Source of the DNA: Oscillibacter sp.
GTDB lineage: Bacteria > Bacillota > Clostridia > Oscillospirales > Oscillospiraceae
DNA length: 37,728 bases
Assembly: GCA_003487665.1 (NCBI GenBank)
Contig: DNFA01000016.1
Span: forward strand, 3,013-40,740
Direction of reading: 5' to 3'
The position numbers and the translations under genes are program-made. Every line of letters starts with the position of its first letter. Positions within the stretch are counted from its first letter, which is position 1. Under the pieces are notes generated by a model, which saw only the letters and a list, made by a program, of their open reading frames with translations, was not told the DNA's origin and searched no databases. Positions 1-7,635 of the stretch are shown here, in pieces.

Positions 1-32
1 CCTTTCGCGTTCCATCACCCGCCGCAGCGACC

Positions 33-72
33 AAAATAGCAAAATAAAATGTTGTTTTTATTTTGCTGTTTT
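33..72. repeat. AT-rich inverted repeat, first of three stacked hairpins
   Basis: Arms at 33-49 and 56-72 are complementary over 17 bp with one G-T wobble and enclose a 6-nt loop. The arms are A-rich on the left and T-rich on the right, so the hairpin could terminate transcription in either direction. No gene is visible before it, so it may belong to a gene that ends left of the window. Confidence 0.5.
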
Positions 73-78
73 GCAGGC

Positions 79-117
79 AGCTTGACGGAAAGAGCCGAAT
101 GGACTTTCCGTCAAGCT
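79..117. repeat. Perfect 14-bp inverted repeat, second hairpin
   Basis: The arms AGCTTGACGGAAAG (79-92) and CTTTCCGTCAAGCT (104-117) match perfectly around an 11-nt loop. No T-run follows directly. The hairpin lies only 3 nt before the next one, so it may be part of a composite terminator or a folded leader. Confidence 0.55.
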
Positions 118-119
118 GT

Positions 120-147
120 CCGCAGCGGTTCACGCTGCGGCCTTTTT
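120..147 (+). terminator. Rho-independent terminator
   Basis: Perfect 8-bp stem CCGCAGCG/CGCTGCGG (120-127 and 133-140) with a 5-nt loop, followed by CCTTTTTT. It ends a transcript entering from the left edge, before the promoter of the binding-protein gene. Confidence 0.75.
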
Positions 148-202
148 TATGTTTTGTACAAATCGGACAAGAAAAAACAGAATAATTTGGAACACAAGAC
201 TA

Positions 203-231
203 TTTACATTAGCTTGGTAAAGTGGTAAATT
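203..231 (+). promoter_or_regulatory. Candidate sigma-A promoter of the ABC transporter operon
   Basis: TTTACA at 203-208 (5 of 6 to consensus) and TAAATT at 226-231 (4 of 6) are separated by 17 bp in an AT-rich stretch. About 75 nt of leader would precede the ATG at 314. Confidence 0.5.
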
Positions 232-313
232 GGTAGCGTAGTAAACAGAGCGCCGGAACACCGGCAGAAAACAAGACAAAGACCGGACTTCCGGCGGAAA
301 AGGAGAAAAAACA

Positions 314-1129
314 ATGAAAAAAATACTTGCAATGATCTTGGCCATGGTAATGGCACTGTCTCTGGCGGCCTGCGGCAAGACCGAGCAGAAGGACGAGAAG
401 AAGGACGACTCCGCTGCCGCAAAGACCTTTATTATGGGCATCGACGCGGAGTACCCCCCCTTCAGCTACTTAGATGAGAACGGTGAATACACCGGCTTCG
501 ACGTGGAGGTCTGCAAGGCCGCCTGCGACCTGCTGGGCTGGGATATGCAGGTGTTCCCTGTGAACTGGGATCAGAAGCTGGTGCAGCTGGATGCCAACGA
601 GTGCGACTGCGTCTGGTCCGGCATGACGATCCTGGACTCCATGAAGGAGGCCGGCTATGTGCTCTCCGCCCCCTACTATGACAACACCCAGGTCATCATG
701 GTCAAGGAGGGCAGCGACATCAAGTCCTCCGCTGATCTGGCCGGCAAGGTCGTGGCTGTCCAGCTGGGCACCTCCGGCGAGGCGCTGCTGGCCGATGGCG
801 GCGACCTTGCTGATCTGAAAGCTACCTTCGCTGAGCTGACCACCTGCGACAGCTTCCTGAAGTGCTTCACCGAGCTGGGCGGCGGCGCTGTGGATGCCGT
901 GATCGTGGACAAGCCGGTGGCTGTGTCCTACGCTGAAAAGAACCAGGGCTTCACGGTGCTGGACGAGGGTCTGGGCGCTGAGCAGTACGGCATCGCCTTC
1001 CGCGCCGATGACGCCGAGCTGTGCGAGCAGATCGAGGACGCCGTGGCACAGCTGGTCGCCAACGGCACCTACGCCGAGATCGCGGCCAAGTACCCCGACA
1101 TCGTGAACAACCTGACGCTGCTGGGCTGA
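314..1129 (+). CDS. Amino-acid ABC transporter substrate-binding lipoprotein (SBP family 3)
   Basis: A 271-aa extracytoplasmic binding protein that would deliver an amino acid to the permease and ATPase encoded next. Residues 1-20 form a lipoprotein signal ending in the lipobox LAAC, with Cys20 as the lipidated residue. A short acidic/lysine linker follows, then an SBP_bac_3 domain. The family signature GFDVEVCKAACDLL is present, and Asp194 in AVDAVIVDKP fits the usual contact to the ligand amino group. At the usual carboxylate-binding arginine (TITPER in relatives) the sequence is TILDSM with Met110, so the ligand may be atypical. The ATG at 314 follows the ribosome-binding site AAGGAGA. The family call is firm; the substrate is unknown. 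Confidence 0.92.
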   Translation: MKKILAMILAMVMALSLAACGKTEQKDEKKDDSAAAKTFIMGIDAEYPPFSYLDENGEYTGFDVEVCKAACDLLGWDMQVFPVNWDQKLVQLDANECDCVWSGMTILDSMKEAGYVLSAPYYDNTQVIMVKEGSDIKSSADLAGKVVAVQLGTSGEALLADGGDLADLKATFAELTTCDSFLKCFTELGGGAVDAVIVDKPVAVSYAEKNQGFTVLDEGLGAEQYGIAFRADDAELCEQIEDAVAQLVANGTYAEIAAKYPDIVNNLTLLG

Positions 1130-1161
1130 TCCCGCAAGGTCACTGACGGAATAACATACCG

Positions 1162-1191
1162 GCTCCCGGAGGCGGCCTCGCCTCCGGGAGC
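1162..1191 (+). other. Intra-operon hairpin between binding protein and permease
   Basis: Perfect 13-bp GC-rich stem (1162-1174 with 1179-1191) with loop GCCT and no T-run. In binding-protein transporter operons such hairpins commonly stabilise the upstream mRNA end, which keeps the binding protein more abundant than the permease. That role here is inferred. Confidence 0.6.
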
Positions 1192-1217
1192 GTGTGTGCG
1201 TGAATTGAGGATACGAT

Positions 1218-1865
1218 ATGACCTTACTGACAATGATCGTGAAGATGGGCGAGGGACTTTCCAAAACCTGCGCCATTTTCTCCCTGACGCTGCTGTTTTC
1301 TCTCCCCCTGGGCATGATCGTTGCCCTGCTGCGCATGAGCAAGAACTGGCTTGTCTCCAGCGTTACCCGCTTTTTCATCTCCATCCTGCGCGGTACGCCG
1401 CTGATGTTGCAGCTGCTGGCTGTGACCTACGGCCCGTATTACCTTTGGGAGGTGCCGGTGGCGCGCAACAAGCTGATCCCGGTGGTGATCGCCTTTGCCA
1501 TCAACTACGCGGCCTACTTTGCCGAGATATACCGCGGCGGTATCGAATCCATGCCGGTGGGACAGTATGAGGCGGCGGAGGTGCTGGGCTACACCAAGGC
1601 GCAGACCTTCGTCCACATCATCCTGCCGCAGGTGTTCAAGCGCGTCATGCCCAGCATCACCAACGAGGTGGTCACGCTGGTGAAGGACACCTCCATGGCC
1701 TTTACCGTCTCCTATCAGGAGATGTTCACCATCGGCAAGCAGATCTCAAACTCCGAGGCGAGCTTCGTGCCGTTCCTGGTGGCGGGCGTATTCTACTTTG
1801 CGTTCAACGCGGTCGTGGACTTCGTCATGGGCAGAGTAGAGAAGCGCATGAGCTATTACAAGTAA
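1218..1865 (+). CDS. Amino-acid ABC transporter permease (HisM/GlnP type)
   Basis: A 215-aa inner-membrane permease with several hydrophobic spans, of the size usual for HisMQ/GlnP subunits. The cytoplasmic EAA loop, where the ATPase docks, is clear: EAAEVLGYTK starts at Glu118 and is followed by the spaced I-x-x-P. The RGTP motif near residue 58 is also typical of the family. The ATG at 1218 is preceded by GAGG. It lies 88 nt after the binding-protein gene, with a hairpin between them, and 10 nt before the ATPase gene. With a single permease gene it presumably forms a homodimer. Confidence 0.93.
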   Translation: MTLLTMIVKMGEGLSKTCAIFSLTLLFSLPLGMIVALLRMSKNWLVSSVTRFFISILRGTPLMLQLLAVTYGPYYLWEVPVARNKLIPVVIAFAINYAAYFAEIYRGGIESMPVGQYEAAEVLGYTKAQTFVHIILPQVFKRVMPSITNEVVTLVKDTSMAFTVSYQEMFTIGKQISNSEASFVPFLVAGVFYFAFNAVVDFVMGRVEKRMSYYK

Positions 1866-1875
1866 GGGGGAGACT

Positions 1876-2643
1876 ATGAAACTGTTACAGATGAACCACG
1901 TGCAGAAGAGCTTCAACGACGAGACGCTGCACGTACTGAAGGACATCAGCCTCTCCGTGGAAAAGGGAGAGGTGGTGGCCATTATCGGGCCCTCCGGCAG
2001 CGGCAAATCCACGCTGCTGCGCTGCGCCACGCTGCTGACCGAGATGGACTCCGGCGAGCTGATCTACGGCGACATTCAGGCCGTACACAACGACGCGGAC
2101 GGCAAGGCGGTCTATGCCGATAAGGGCGAGCTGAAGAAGGTACGGGAAAAGTTCGGCCTCGTGTTCCAGAGCTTCAACCTGTTTCCCCACTATTCGGTGC
2201 TGAAAAATCTCATGGATCCCCAGATACGCGTGCTGGGCCGCGACAAGGGCGAGGCGCAGCAGCGCGCCCGTCAGCTTCTGGAAAAGATGGGGCTGTCCGA
2301 CAAGGAGAACGCCTATCCCTGCGAGCTGTCCGGCGGACAGCAGCAGCGTGTGGCTATCGCCCGGGCGCTGGCCATGGATCCGGAGATACTCTTTTTCGAC
2401 GAGCCGACCTCCGCGCTGGATCCGGAGCTGACCGGCGAGATCCTGAAGGTGATCCGTGACCTGGCGGAGGAGCACATGACCATGGTCATCGTGACCCACG
2501 AGATGTCCTTTGCACAGGATGTGGCCGACCGGGTGATCTTTATGGCCGACGGCGTCATCGTGGAGGAGGGCACCCCGGAGGAGGTCATGGTGAACACCCG
2601 CGAGGAGCGGACGCGCCAGTTTTTGGGACGGTACCAGAGATGA
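1876..2643 (+). CDS. Amino-acid ABC transporter ATP-binding protein (GlnQ/HisP type)
   Basis: A 255-aa ATPase that powers uptake through the neighbouring permease. Walker A GPSGSGKST lies at residues 38-46, the signature LSGGQQQR at 151-158, and Walker B ILFFDEP at 171-177, followed by the D-loop SALDPE and the switch histidine in VTHEM. The ribosome-binding site is AGGGGGA. The last codon overlaps the next start as ATGA (2640-2643), so translation of the racemase-like gene is probably coupled. Length and motifs are those of the polar amino-acid transporter family. Confidence 0.95.
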   Translation: MKLLQMNHVQKSFNDETLHVLKDISLSVEKGEVVAIIGPSGSGKSTLLRCATLLTEMDSGELIYGDIQAVHNDADGKAVYADKGELKKVREKFGLVFQSFNLFPHYSVLKNLMDPQIRVLGRDKGEAQQRARQLLEKMGLSDKENAYPCELSGGQQQRVAIARALAMDPEILFFDEPTSALDPELTGEILKVIRDLAEEHMTMVIVTHEMSFAQDVADRVIFMADGVIVEEGTPEEVMVNTREERTRQFLGRYQR

Positions 2644-3407
2644 GAAAGCTGCGTATCGTTCGGGCCGACCCCGCCGGAAATATCACCCTTTTCGTGCTCA
2701 CACCGGTGGAGAAGGCGCAGTGCGCCGCCGTTGCCGCCGAACTGATGAAGATCGGGGAGCTGAAGGCAGAGCAGGTGGGATTCGTATTCCCCAACGGCCA
2801 CATGGAGATGGAGGCGGGGGAGTTCTGCGGCAACGCGTCCCGGGCGTATGGCTACCTGCTGGCGAAGCAGCAGGGGCTGACCGGACGCCATACCATGCAC
2901 CTGTCCGTCAGCGGGTGTGACCATCCCATCGCCGTGACGGTGGATATGGACGCGGGTACCTCGGAGGCGGAGATGCCTCTGCCGCGGTTTGTGCGGCCGG
3001 TGAACGTGGACGGCACAGCCGGGACGCTGGTGCATCTGGGCGGTATCGCCCATCTGGTGGTGCAGGGCGTCACGCCCAGCCGGGAATTCTTCGAAAAGGC
3101 GGAGCCGCTCTTTGAAAAGGAGCCGGGTCTGGAGGCCTACGGCGTCTGCTTCCTTGCGGGAGAGCGCATGACGCCGCTGGTCAAGGTGCCCGAGGCGGGC
3201 ACGCTGGTGTTCGAGGGCAGCTGCGGCAGCGGTACGCTGGCCAGCGCCATCGCCCTGAGCGAGGGGCACGAGGGGCGGTTCTCTGCTGCGCTGACACAGC
3301 CGGCGGGGACGGTGTGCGCCTCTGTCACAAGACAGGCGGGCGCGGTCGTGGCGGCGTCCATCGGCGGAGCTGTCACGCTGGGCGAGCCATTTGAGGTCAC
3401 GATCTGA
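2640..3407 (+). CDS. DapF-superfamily amino-acid racemase/epimerase (divergent)
   Basis: A 255-aa protein with the two half-sites of cofactor-independent diaminopimelate epimerase. The first cysteine is Cys63 in FCGNASRA, and the second is Cys195 in GSCGSGTLASA. Their spacing resembles the Cys73/Cys217 pair of Haemophilus DapF. The usual N-terminal GLGNDF motif of true DapF is replaced by DPAGNITLFV, so this is probably a paralogue acting on another amino acid; the staphylococcal histidine racemase CntK is a precedent in the same fold. The 4-nt ATGA overlap with the transporter ATPase ties it to amino-acid uptake. It could import and racemise an amino acid, or use D-amino acids. Substrate unknown. 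Confidence 0.75.
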   Translation: MRKLRIVRADPAGNITLFVLTPVEKAQCAAVAAELMKIGELKAEQVGFVFPNGHMEMEAGEFCGNASRAYGYLLAKQQGLTGRHTMHLSVSGCDHPIAVTVDMDAGTSEAEMPLPRFVRPVNVDGTAGTLVHLGGIAHLVVQGVTPSREFFEKAEPLFEKEPGLEAYGVCFLAGERMTPLVKVPEAGTLVFEGSCGSGTLASAIALSEGHEGRFSAALTQPAGTVCASVTRQAGAVVAASIGGAVTLGEPFEVTI

Positions 3408-3417
3408 AAAATCACTG

Positions 3418-3448
3418 AAAAATCACACCCTGCGGGGTGTGATTTTTT
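3418..3448 (+). terminator. Rho-independent terminator of the transporter-racemase operon
   Basis: A 13-bp stem (3418-3430 with 3435-3447) with loop TGCG and a TTTTTT run closing the stem. The A-rich left arm would let it work in both directions. Confidence 0.85.
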
Positions 3449-3449
3449 G

Positions 3450-3478
3450 TTGTACAATGGCTGGCAAAGAGGTATAAT
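3450..3478 (+). promoter_or_regulatory. Promoter of murD
   Basis: A perfect -10 TATAAT at 3473-3478 lies 17 bp downstream of a weak -35 TTGTAC (3450-3455). Transcription should start near 3485. This leaves only about 10 nt before the in-frame ATG at 3495 and favours the downstream murD start. Confidence 0.7.
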
Positions 3479-3518
3479 ATACCAGTTATAAGTAATGCGT
3501 CAAACGGAGGGATACCAC

Positions 3519-4904
3519 ATGACTTTGCGTGACTATATAGAGAGCCTGCGGCACAAGACCGTGGCGATCATCGGCATCGGCGTCAGCAACACGCCGCTGC
3601 TGGAGCTGCTGCTGACGGAGGGCATCCGCGTCACCGCCTGCGACAAGCGCAGCCGGGAGCAGATGGGCGAACAGGCGGAGCATCTGGAGCGGCTGGGCTG
3701 TGAGCTGCATCTGGGCGCGGACTATCTGAAGGACTTGGACGCGGACGTGATCTTCCGCACCCCCGGCCTGCGTCCGGACGTGCCGGAGATCGCCGCCTGC
3801 GTGGACAGGGGCGCCGTGCTCACCAGCGAGATGGAGGTGTTCTTTGAGGTCTGCCCGTGCACCATCATCGCCGTTACCGGCTCTGACGGGAAAACCACCA
3901 CCACGACCATTATCGCCGAGCTGCTGAAGGCCGCCGGCAGGCGCGTGTGGGTGGGCGGCAACATCGGCCACCCGCTGCTGTGCGAGGCGGACGGGATGCT
4001 GGCTACGGACTACGCGGTGCTGGAGCTGTCCAGCTTCCAGCTGATGACCATGAAGCACAGCCCCCACATCGCCGTTGTGACCAATCTGGCGCCCAACCAT
4101 CTGGACATTCACCGGGACATGGCGGAGTACGTGGCCGCCAAGGAGAATATCTTCCGCCACCAGAGCGGGGAGGACGTGGCTGTGTTCAACGCAGACAACG
4201 CTGTCACCGCGGAGCAGTCCCGCCGGGCGCCGGGACGCGCCCGGCTGTTCAGCCGGCAGGATGAGGTGGCCGACGGCGTGTTCCTGCGGGGCGAGGATAT
4301 CGTCTGCCGCAGCGGAGGGCACGAGCGGGTCGTTATGACCGCCGGGGATATCAAAATTCCCGGCGTACACAACGTGGAGAACTACATGGCGGCCATCGCC
4401 GCCGTGGACGGCCTGGTGCCGGATGAGGTCATCCGCCGCTTTGCCAGGGAATTCGGCGGCGTGGAGCACCGCATCGAGCTGGTGCGGACATACCGGGGCG
4501 TGCGGTACTACAACGACTCCATCGCCTCCAGCCCGTCCCGCACCATCGCGGGGCTGCGGTCGTTCCACGAGAAGGTCATCCTCATCGCCGGAGGGTATGA
4601 CAAGCACATCCCCTTCGACGTGCTGGGGCCGGAGATCGTGGAGCATGTGAAGCTGCTGGTGCTGTGCGGCGCTACGGCGGATAAGATCCGCGCCGCCGTG
4701 GAGAACGCGCCGGGGTACCAGCCGGGCAAGCCGGAGATACTGGACGTGACGCCCTTCACCGCGGCGGTGGAGGCCGCCCGCGACCGGGCGCAGCCCGGCG
4801 ACGTGGTGACGCTGTCGCCCGCCTGCGCCGCCTTCGACCAGTTCAAGAACTTTGCCGAGCGGGGCAAATTCTTCAAGAGCATCGTCAACGGCTGGCAGGA
4901 ATGA
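3519..4904 (+). CDS. murD: UDP-N-acetylmuramoylalanine--D-glutamate ligase
   Basis: A 461-aa cytoplasmic Mur ligase that adds D-glutamate to UDP-MurNAc-L-Ala in peptidoglycan synthesis. The N-terminal Rossmann-like domain starts with VAIIGIGVSNTP, the ATP-binding loop is GSDGKTTTT, and the central and C-terminal domains carry ELSSFQL, NLAPNHLDIH, EHRIE and NDSIASSP as in MurD. I chose the ATG at 3519 because GGAGGG (3506-3511) lies 7 nt before it. The in-frame ATG at 3495 has no ribosome-binding site. It is the first gene of a close-packed run with yunB, ligA and a GH13 gene. Confidence 0.93.
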   Translation: MTLRDYIESLRHKTVAIIGIGVSNTPLLELLLTEGIRVTACDKRSREQMGEQAEHLERLGCELHLGADYLKDLDADVIFRTPGLRPDVPEIAACVDRGAVLTSEMEVFFEVCPCTIIAVTGSDGKTTTTTIIAELLKAAGRRVWVGGNIGHPLLCEADGMLATDYAVLELSSFQLMTMKHSPHIAVVTNLAPNHLDIHRDMAEYVAAKENIFRHQSGEDVAVFNADNAVTAEQSRRAPGRARLFSRQDEVADGVFLRGEDIVCRSGGHERVVMTAGDIKIPGVHNVENYMAAIAAVDGLVPDEVIRRFAREFGGVEHRIELVRTYRGVRYYNDSIASSPSRTIAGLRSFHEKVILIAGGYDKHIPFDVLGPEIVEHVKLLVLCGATADKIRAAVENAPGYQPGKPEILDVTPFTAAVEAARDRAQPGDVVTLSPACAAFDQFKNFAERGKFFKSIVNGWQE

Positions 4905-4949
4905 GGAAAAGCCGTGCCGTCATACACTCCCCTGAGAGGGGGTGGCTGC

Positions 4950-5645
4950 ATGGGACGGCTGCGGTATATACGGCTGACGCGGCGGCAGAGGGTACGCGTA
5001 TGGGCAGCGGTGGTGCTGATAACGGTCACGGGGCTGCTGACGGCGATCCTGCTGCACCTGCGCCCCATGCTGGTGAAGCTGGCCACGGCGCGCTGCTCCA
5101 ACACCGTCAGCCGCATCGTGGTGGCGGCGGTGAACGACGCTGTGGAGCAGGGCTGGATGGAGTACGGACGGCTGGTGAGCTTCGACAAGGACAGCGACGG
5201 CCGTGTGACGGCGCTGCGCAGCAATATGGCGGAGTTCAACCGGCTGCAAACGGCGGTGGCGGACGATGTGCTGGAACGGCTGGGGCAGGTGTCCGCCAGC
5301 GAGCTGGCGGTGCCGCTGGGTACGCTGACAGGCTCGCCGCTGCTGGCAGGCCGAGGGCCGAAGCTGACGGTGAAAATGGAGACCATGGGCACGGCGGCGG
5401 CCGCGTTCCGGGATAAATTCACGGCGGCGGGCATCAACCAGACAAAACACCAGATCCTGCTGGATGTGGACGTCTATGTGACCATCCTGCTGCCGGGCAT
5501 CACCACCTATACGAAGGTCAGCAACGAAATATCCGTGGCGGAGACGGTGATCGTGGGCAGCGTGCCCCAGACGTACACCTACTTCAGCACCACGGAGGAT
5601 AAGATCGAGGATTACGCCGACGAATACATTATGAACAACGGATGA
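4950..5645 (+). CDS. yunB: Sporulation protein YunB
   Basis: A 231-aa protein of the YunB family, made in the mother cell during Bacillus sporulation and required for normal spore formation. One membrane span follows the basic N-terminus (about residues 17-37). The family hallmark VPLGTLTGSPLLAGRGP is present. The ATG at 4950 has a strong ribosome-binding site, AGGGGGTGG. A GTG at 4914 after GAGGA is an alternative that would add 12 residues. It sits between murD (10-45 nt away, depending on start) and ligA, so it may share the murD promoter. Its presence is the main sign that the organism sporulates. Confidence 0.88.
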   Translation: MGRLRYIRLTRRQRVRVWAAVVLITVTGLLTAILLHLRPMLVKLATARCSNTVSRIVVAAVNDAVEQGWMEYGRLVSFDKDSDGRVTALRSNMAEFNRLQTAVADDVLERLGQVSASELAVPLGTLTGSPLLAGRGPKLTVKMETMGTAAAAFRDKFTAAGINQTKHQILLDVDVYVTILLPGITTYTKVSNEISVAETVIVGSVPQTYTYFSTTEDKIEDYADEYIMNNG

Positions 5646-5655
5646 GGGCTTGACT

Positions 5656-7623
5656 ATGGACTATCGCAAGGAGATACAGGAGCTGCGCCGCACGCTGACG
5701 GAGAACGGATACCTCTATTATGTGCTGGACGCGCCCACCATGTCGGACTACGAATACGACCACCTGCTGCGGCGGCTGGAGGAGCTGGAGGCGGAGCACC
5801 CGGAGGAGATCACCCCGGACTCTCCCACCCAGCGGGTGGGCGGACAGACGCTGACGGAGTTTCAGCAGGTGACCCACGCCGTACCGCTGGAGAGTTTGCA
5901 GGACGTGTTCAACGACGACGAGGTCTGCCGCTTTCTGGAGAAGATACCGCTGGAGGACGCGGCTTACAGCGTGGAGCCCAAGGTGGACGGCCTGTCTGTG
6001 GCGCTGGAATACCGGGACGGCGTGTTCGTCCGGGGCGCTACCCGGGGCGACGGACGGGTGGGGGAGGACGTGACGGAGAATCTCCGAACCATCCGCTCCA
6101 TTCCCATGACGCTGCCGGAAAAGCTGCCCCGGCTCATCGTCCGGGGCGAGGTCTACATGGCGCGCAGCGTGTTCGAGGAGATCAACGCCCGGCGGGAGAT
6201 CGAGGGCAAGCCGCTGATGGCCAATCCCCGCAACGCCGCCGCCGGCTCCCTGCGGCAGCTGGATCCCAAGATCGCCGCCCAGCGGCGGCTGGACATCGCG
6301 GTGTTCAATCTGCAGCTGGCGGAGGGGCGGACATTCGCCGCCCACACGGAGACCATCGACTATCTGGCCAGCCAGCATTTCAAGGTCATTCCTCACAAGC
6401 GGCTGTCCAGACCGTCGGACATTCTGGCGGAGATCGCGGCGCTGGGCGACGGGCGGGAGCAGTTCCCCTTTGACATCGACGGCGCTGTGGTGAAGCTGGA
6501 CGACCTGCGCCAGCGGCAGGAGATCGGCAGCACGGCCAAGTTCCCCAAGTGGGCCATCGCGTACAAATACCCGCCGGAGGTGAAGCCCTCGGTGGTAAAG
6601 GATATCATCATTCAGGTGGGGCGCACCGGCGTGCTGACGCCCAAGGCGGAGCTGGAACCGGTGCGGCTGGCGGGTACCACCGTCACGTTCGCCACACTGC
6701 ACAATCAGGATTTCATCACCCAGAAGGACATCCGCATCGGGGACACGGTGCTGGTGCGCAAGGCGGGGGAGATCATCCCGGAGGTGCTGGAGGTGGTCAT
6801 GGACAAGCGTCCCGCCGGGACGCAGCCCTATCTGCTGCCGGAGACGTGCCCAGTGTGCGGCGCGCCGGTGGTGCGGGACGAGGACGGCGCGGCTCTGCGC
6901 TGCACCGGCGCGGAGTGCCCCGCCCAGCTGCTGCGGAATTTGACCCATTTCGCCAGCCGGGGCGCCATGGACATCGACGGGCTGGGGCCTGCGGTGATGC
7001 AGCAGCTGATCGACAGCGGCCTTGTGAGAACCGCCGCCGATCTGTACGGCCTGACGCCGGAGCAGCTGGAGCCGCTGGAGCGCATGGGCAAAAAATCCGC
7101 CCGGAACGCGGTGGAGGCCATCGCCAGAAGCCGGGACAACGACCTGTGGCGGCTCATCAACGCGCTGGGCATCCGGCAGGTGGGAGAGAAGGCCGCCAAG
7201 ACGCTGGCGCAGCGGTTCGGCACCATGGATGCGCTGGCCGCAGCCACGGAGGAGGAGCTGACCGCCGTGGACGACGTGGGGCCCATCACCGCGCGGTATC
7301 TCTGCCAGTGGATGGAAAGCCCGCAGTCCCGCGACCTGCTGGCGCGGCTGAAGGCCGCCGGGGTGAATATGAGCTGCAAAGAGGAAGCGCATGACAGCCG
7401 CTTTGCCGGGATGACCTTTGTGCTCACCGGCGCGTTGGAGAAATTCACCCGGGACGAGGCGGGAGAGATGATCGAAAAGCGGGGCGGCAAGGCGTCCGGC
7501 TCCGTGTCCAAAAAGACCACCTATGTGGTGGCGGGCGAGAATGCCGGCAGCAAGCTGCAAAAGGCGCAGGAGCTGGGCATCCCCGTGCTGACGGAGGATG
7601 AATTTCTGGAACTTCTGAAATAG
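5656..7623 (+). CDS. ligA: NAD-dependent DNA ligase LigA
   Basis: A 655-aa ligase that seals nicks in replication and repair using NAD. In order it has the Ia domain that binds NMN, an adenylation domain with the nucleophile Lys109 in EPKVDG, an OB domain, a zinc finger with Cys398, Cys401, Cys416 and Cys421, helix-hairpin-helix repeats (MDIDGLG onwards), and a C-terminal BRCT domain with FVLTGAL. All regions are intact at normal length. I chose the ATG at 5656, which lies 7 nt after GAGGG; a TTG at 5650 is possible but less likely. The gap to yunB is 10 nt. Confidence 0.96.
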   Translation: MDYRKEIQELRRTLTENGYLYYVLDAPTMSDYEYDHLLRRLEELEAEHPEEITPDSPTQRVGGQTLTEFQQVTHAVPLESLQDVFNDDEVCRFLEKIPLEDAAYSVEPKVDGLSVALEYRDGVFVRGATRGDGRVGEDVTENLRTIRSIPMTLPEKLPRLIVRGEVYMARSVFEEINARREIEGKPLMANPRNAAAGSLRQLDPKIAAQRRLDIAVFNLQLAEGRTFAAHTETIDYLASQHFKVIPHKRLSRPSDILAEIAALGDGREQFPFDIDGAVVKLDDLRQRQEIGSTAKFPKWAIAYKYPPEVKPSVVKDIIIQVGRTGVLTPKAELEPVRLAGTTVTFATLHNQDFITQKDIRIGDTVLVRKAGEIIPEVLEVVMDKRPAGTQPYLLPETCPVCGAPVVRDEDGAALRCTGAECPAQLLRNLTHFASRGAMDIDGLGPAVMQQLIDSGLVRTAADLYGLTPEQLEPLERMGKKSARNAVEAIARSRDNDLWRLINALGIRQVGEKAAKTLAQRFGTMDALAAATEEELTAVDDVGPITARYLCQWMESPQSRDLLARLKAAGVNMSCKEEAHDSRFAGMTFVLTGALEKFTRDEAGEMIEKRGGKASGSVSKKTTYVVAGENAGSKLQKAQELGIPVLTEDEFLELLK

Positions 7624-7635
7624 GAGGCAAAAGAG

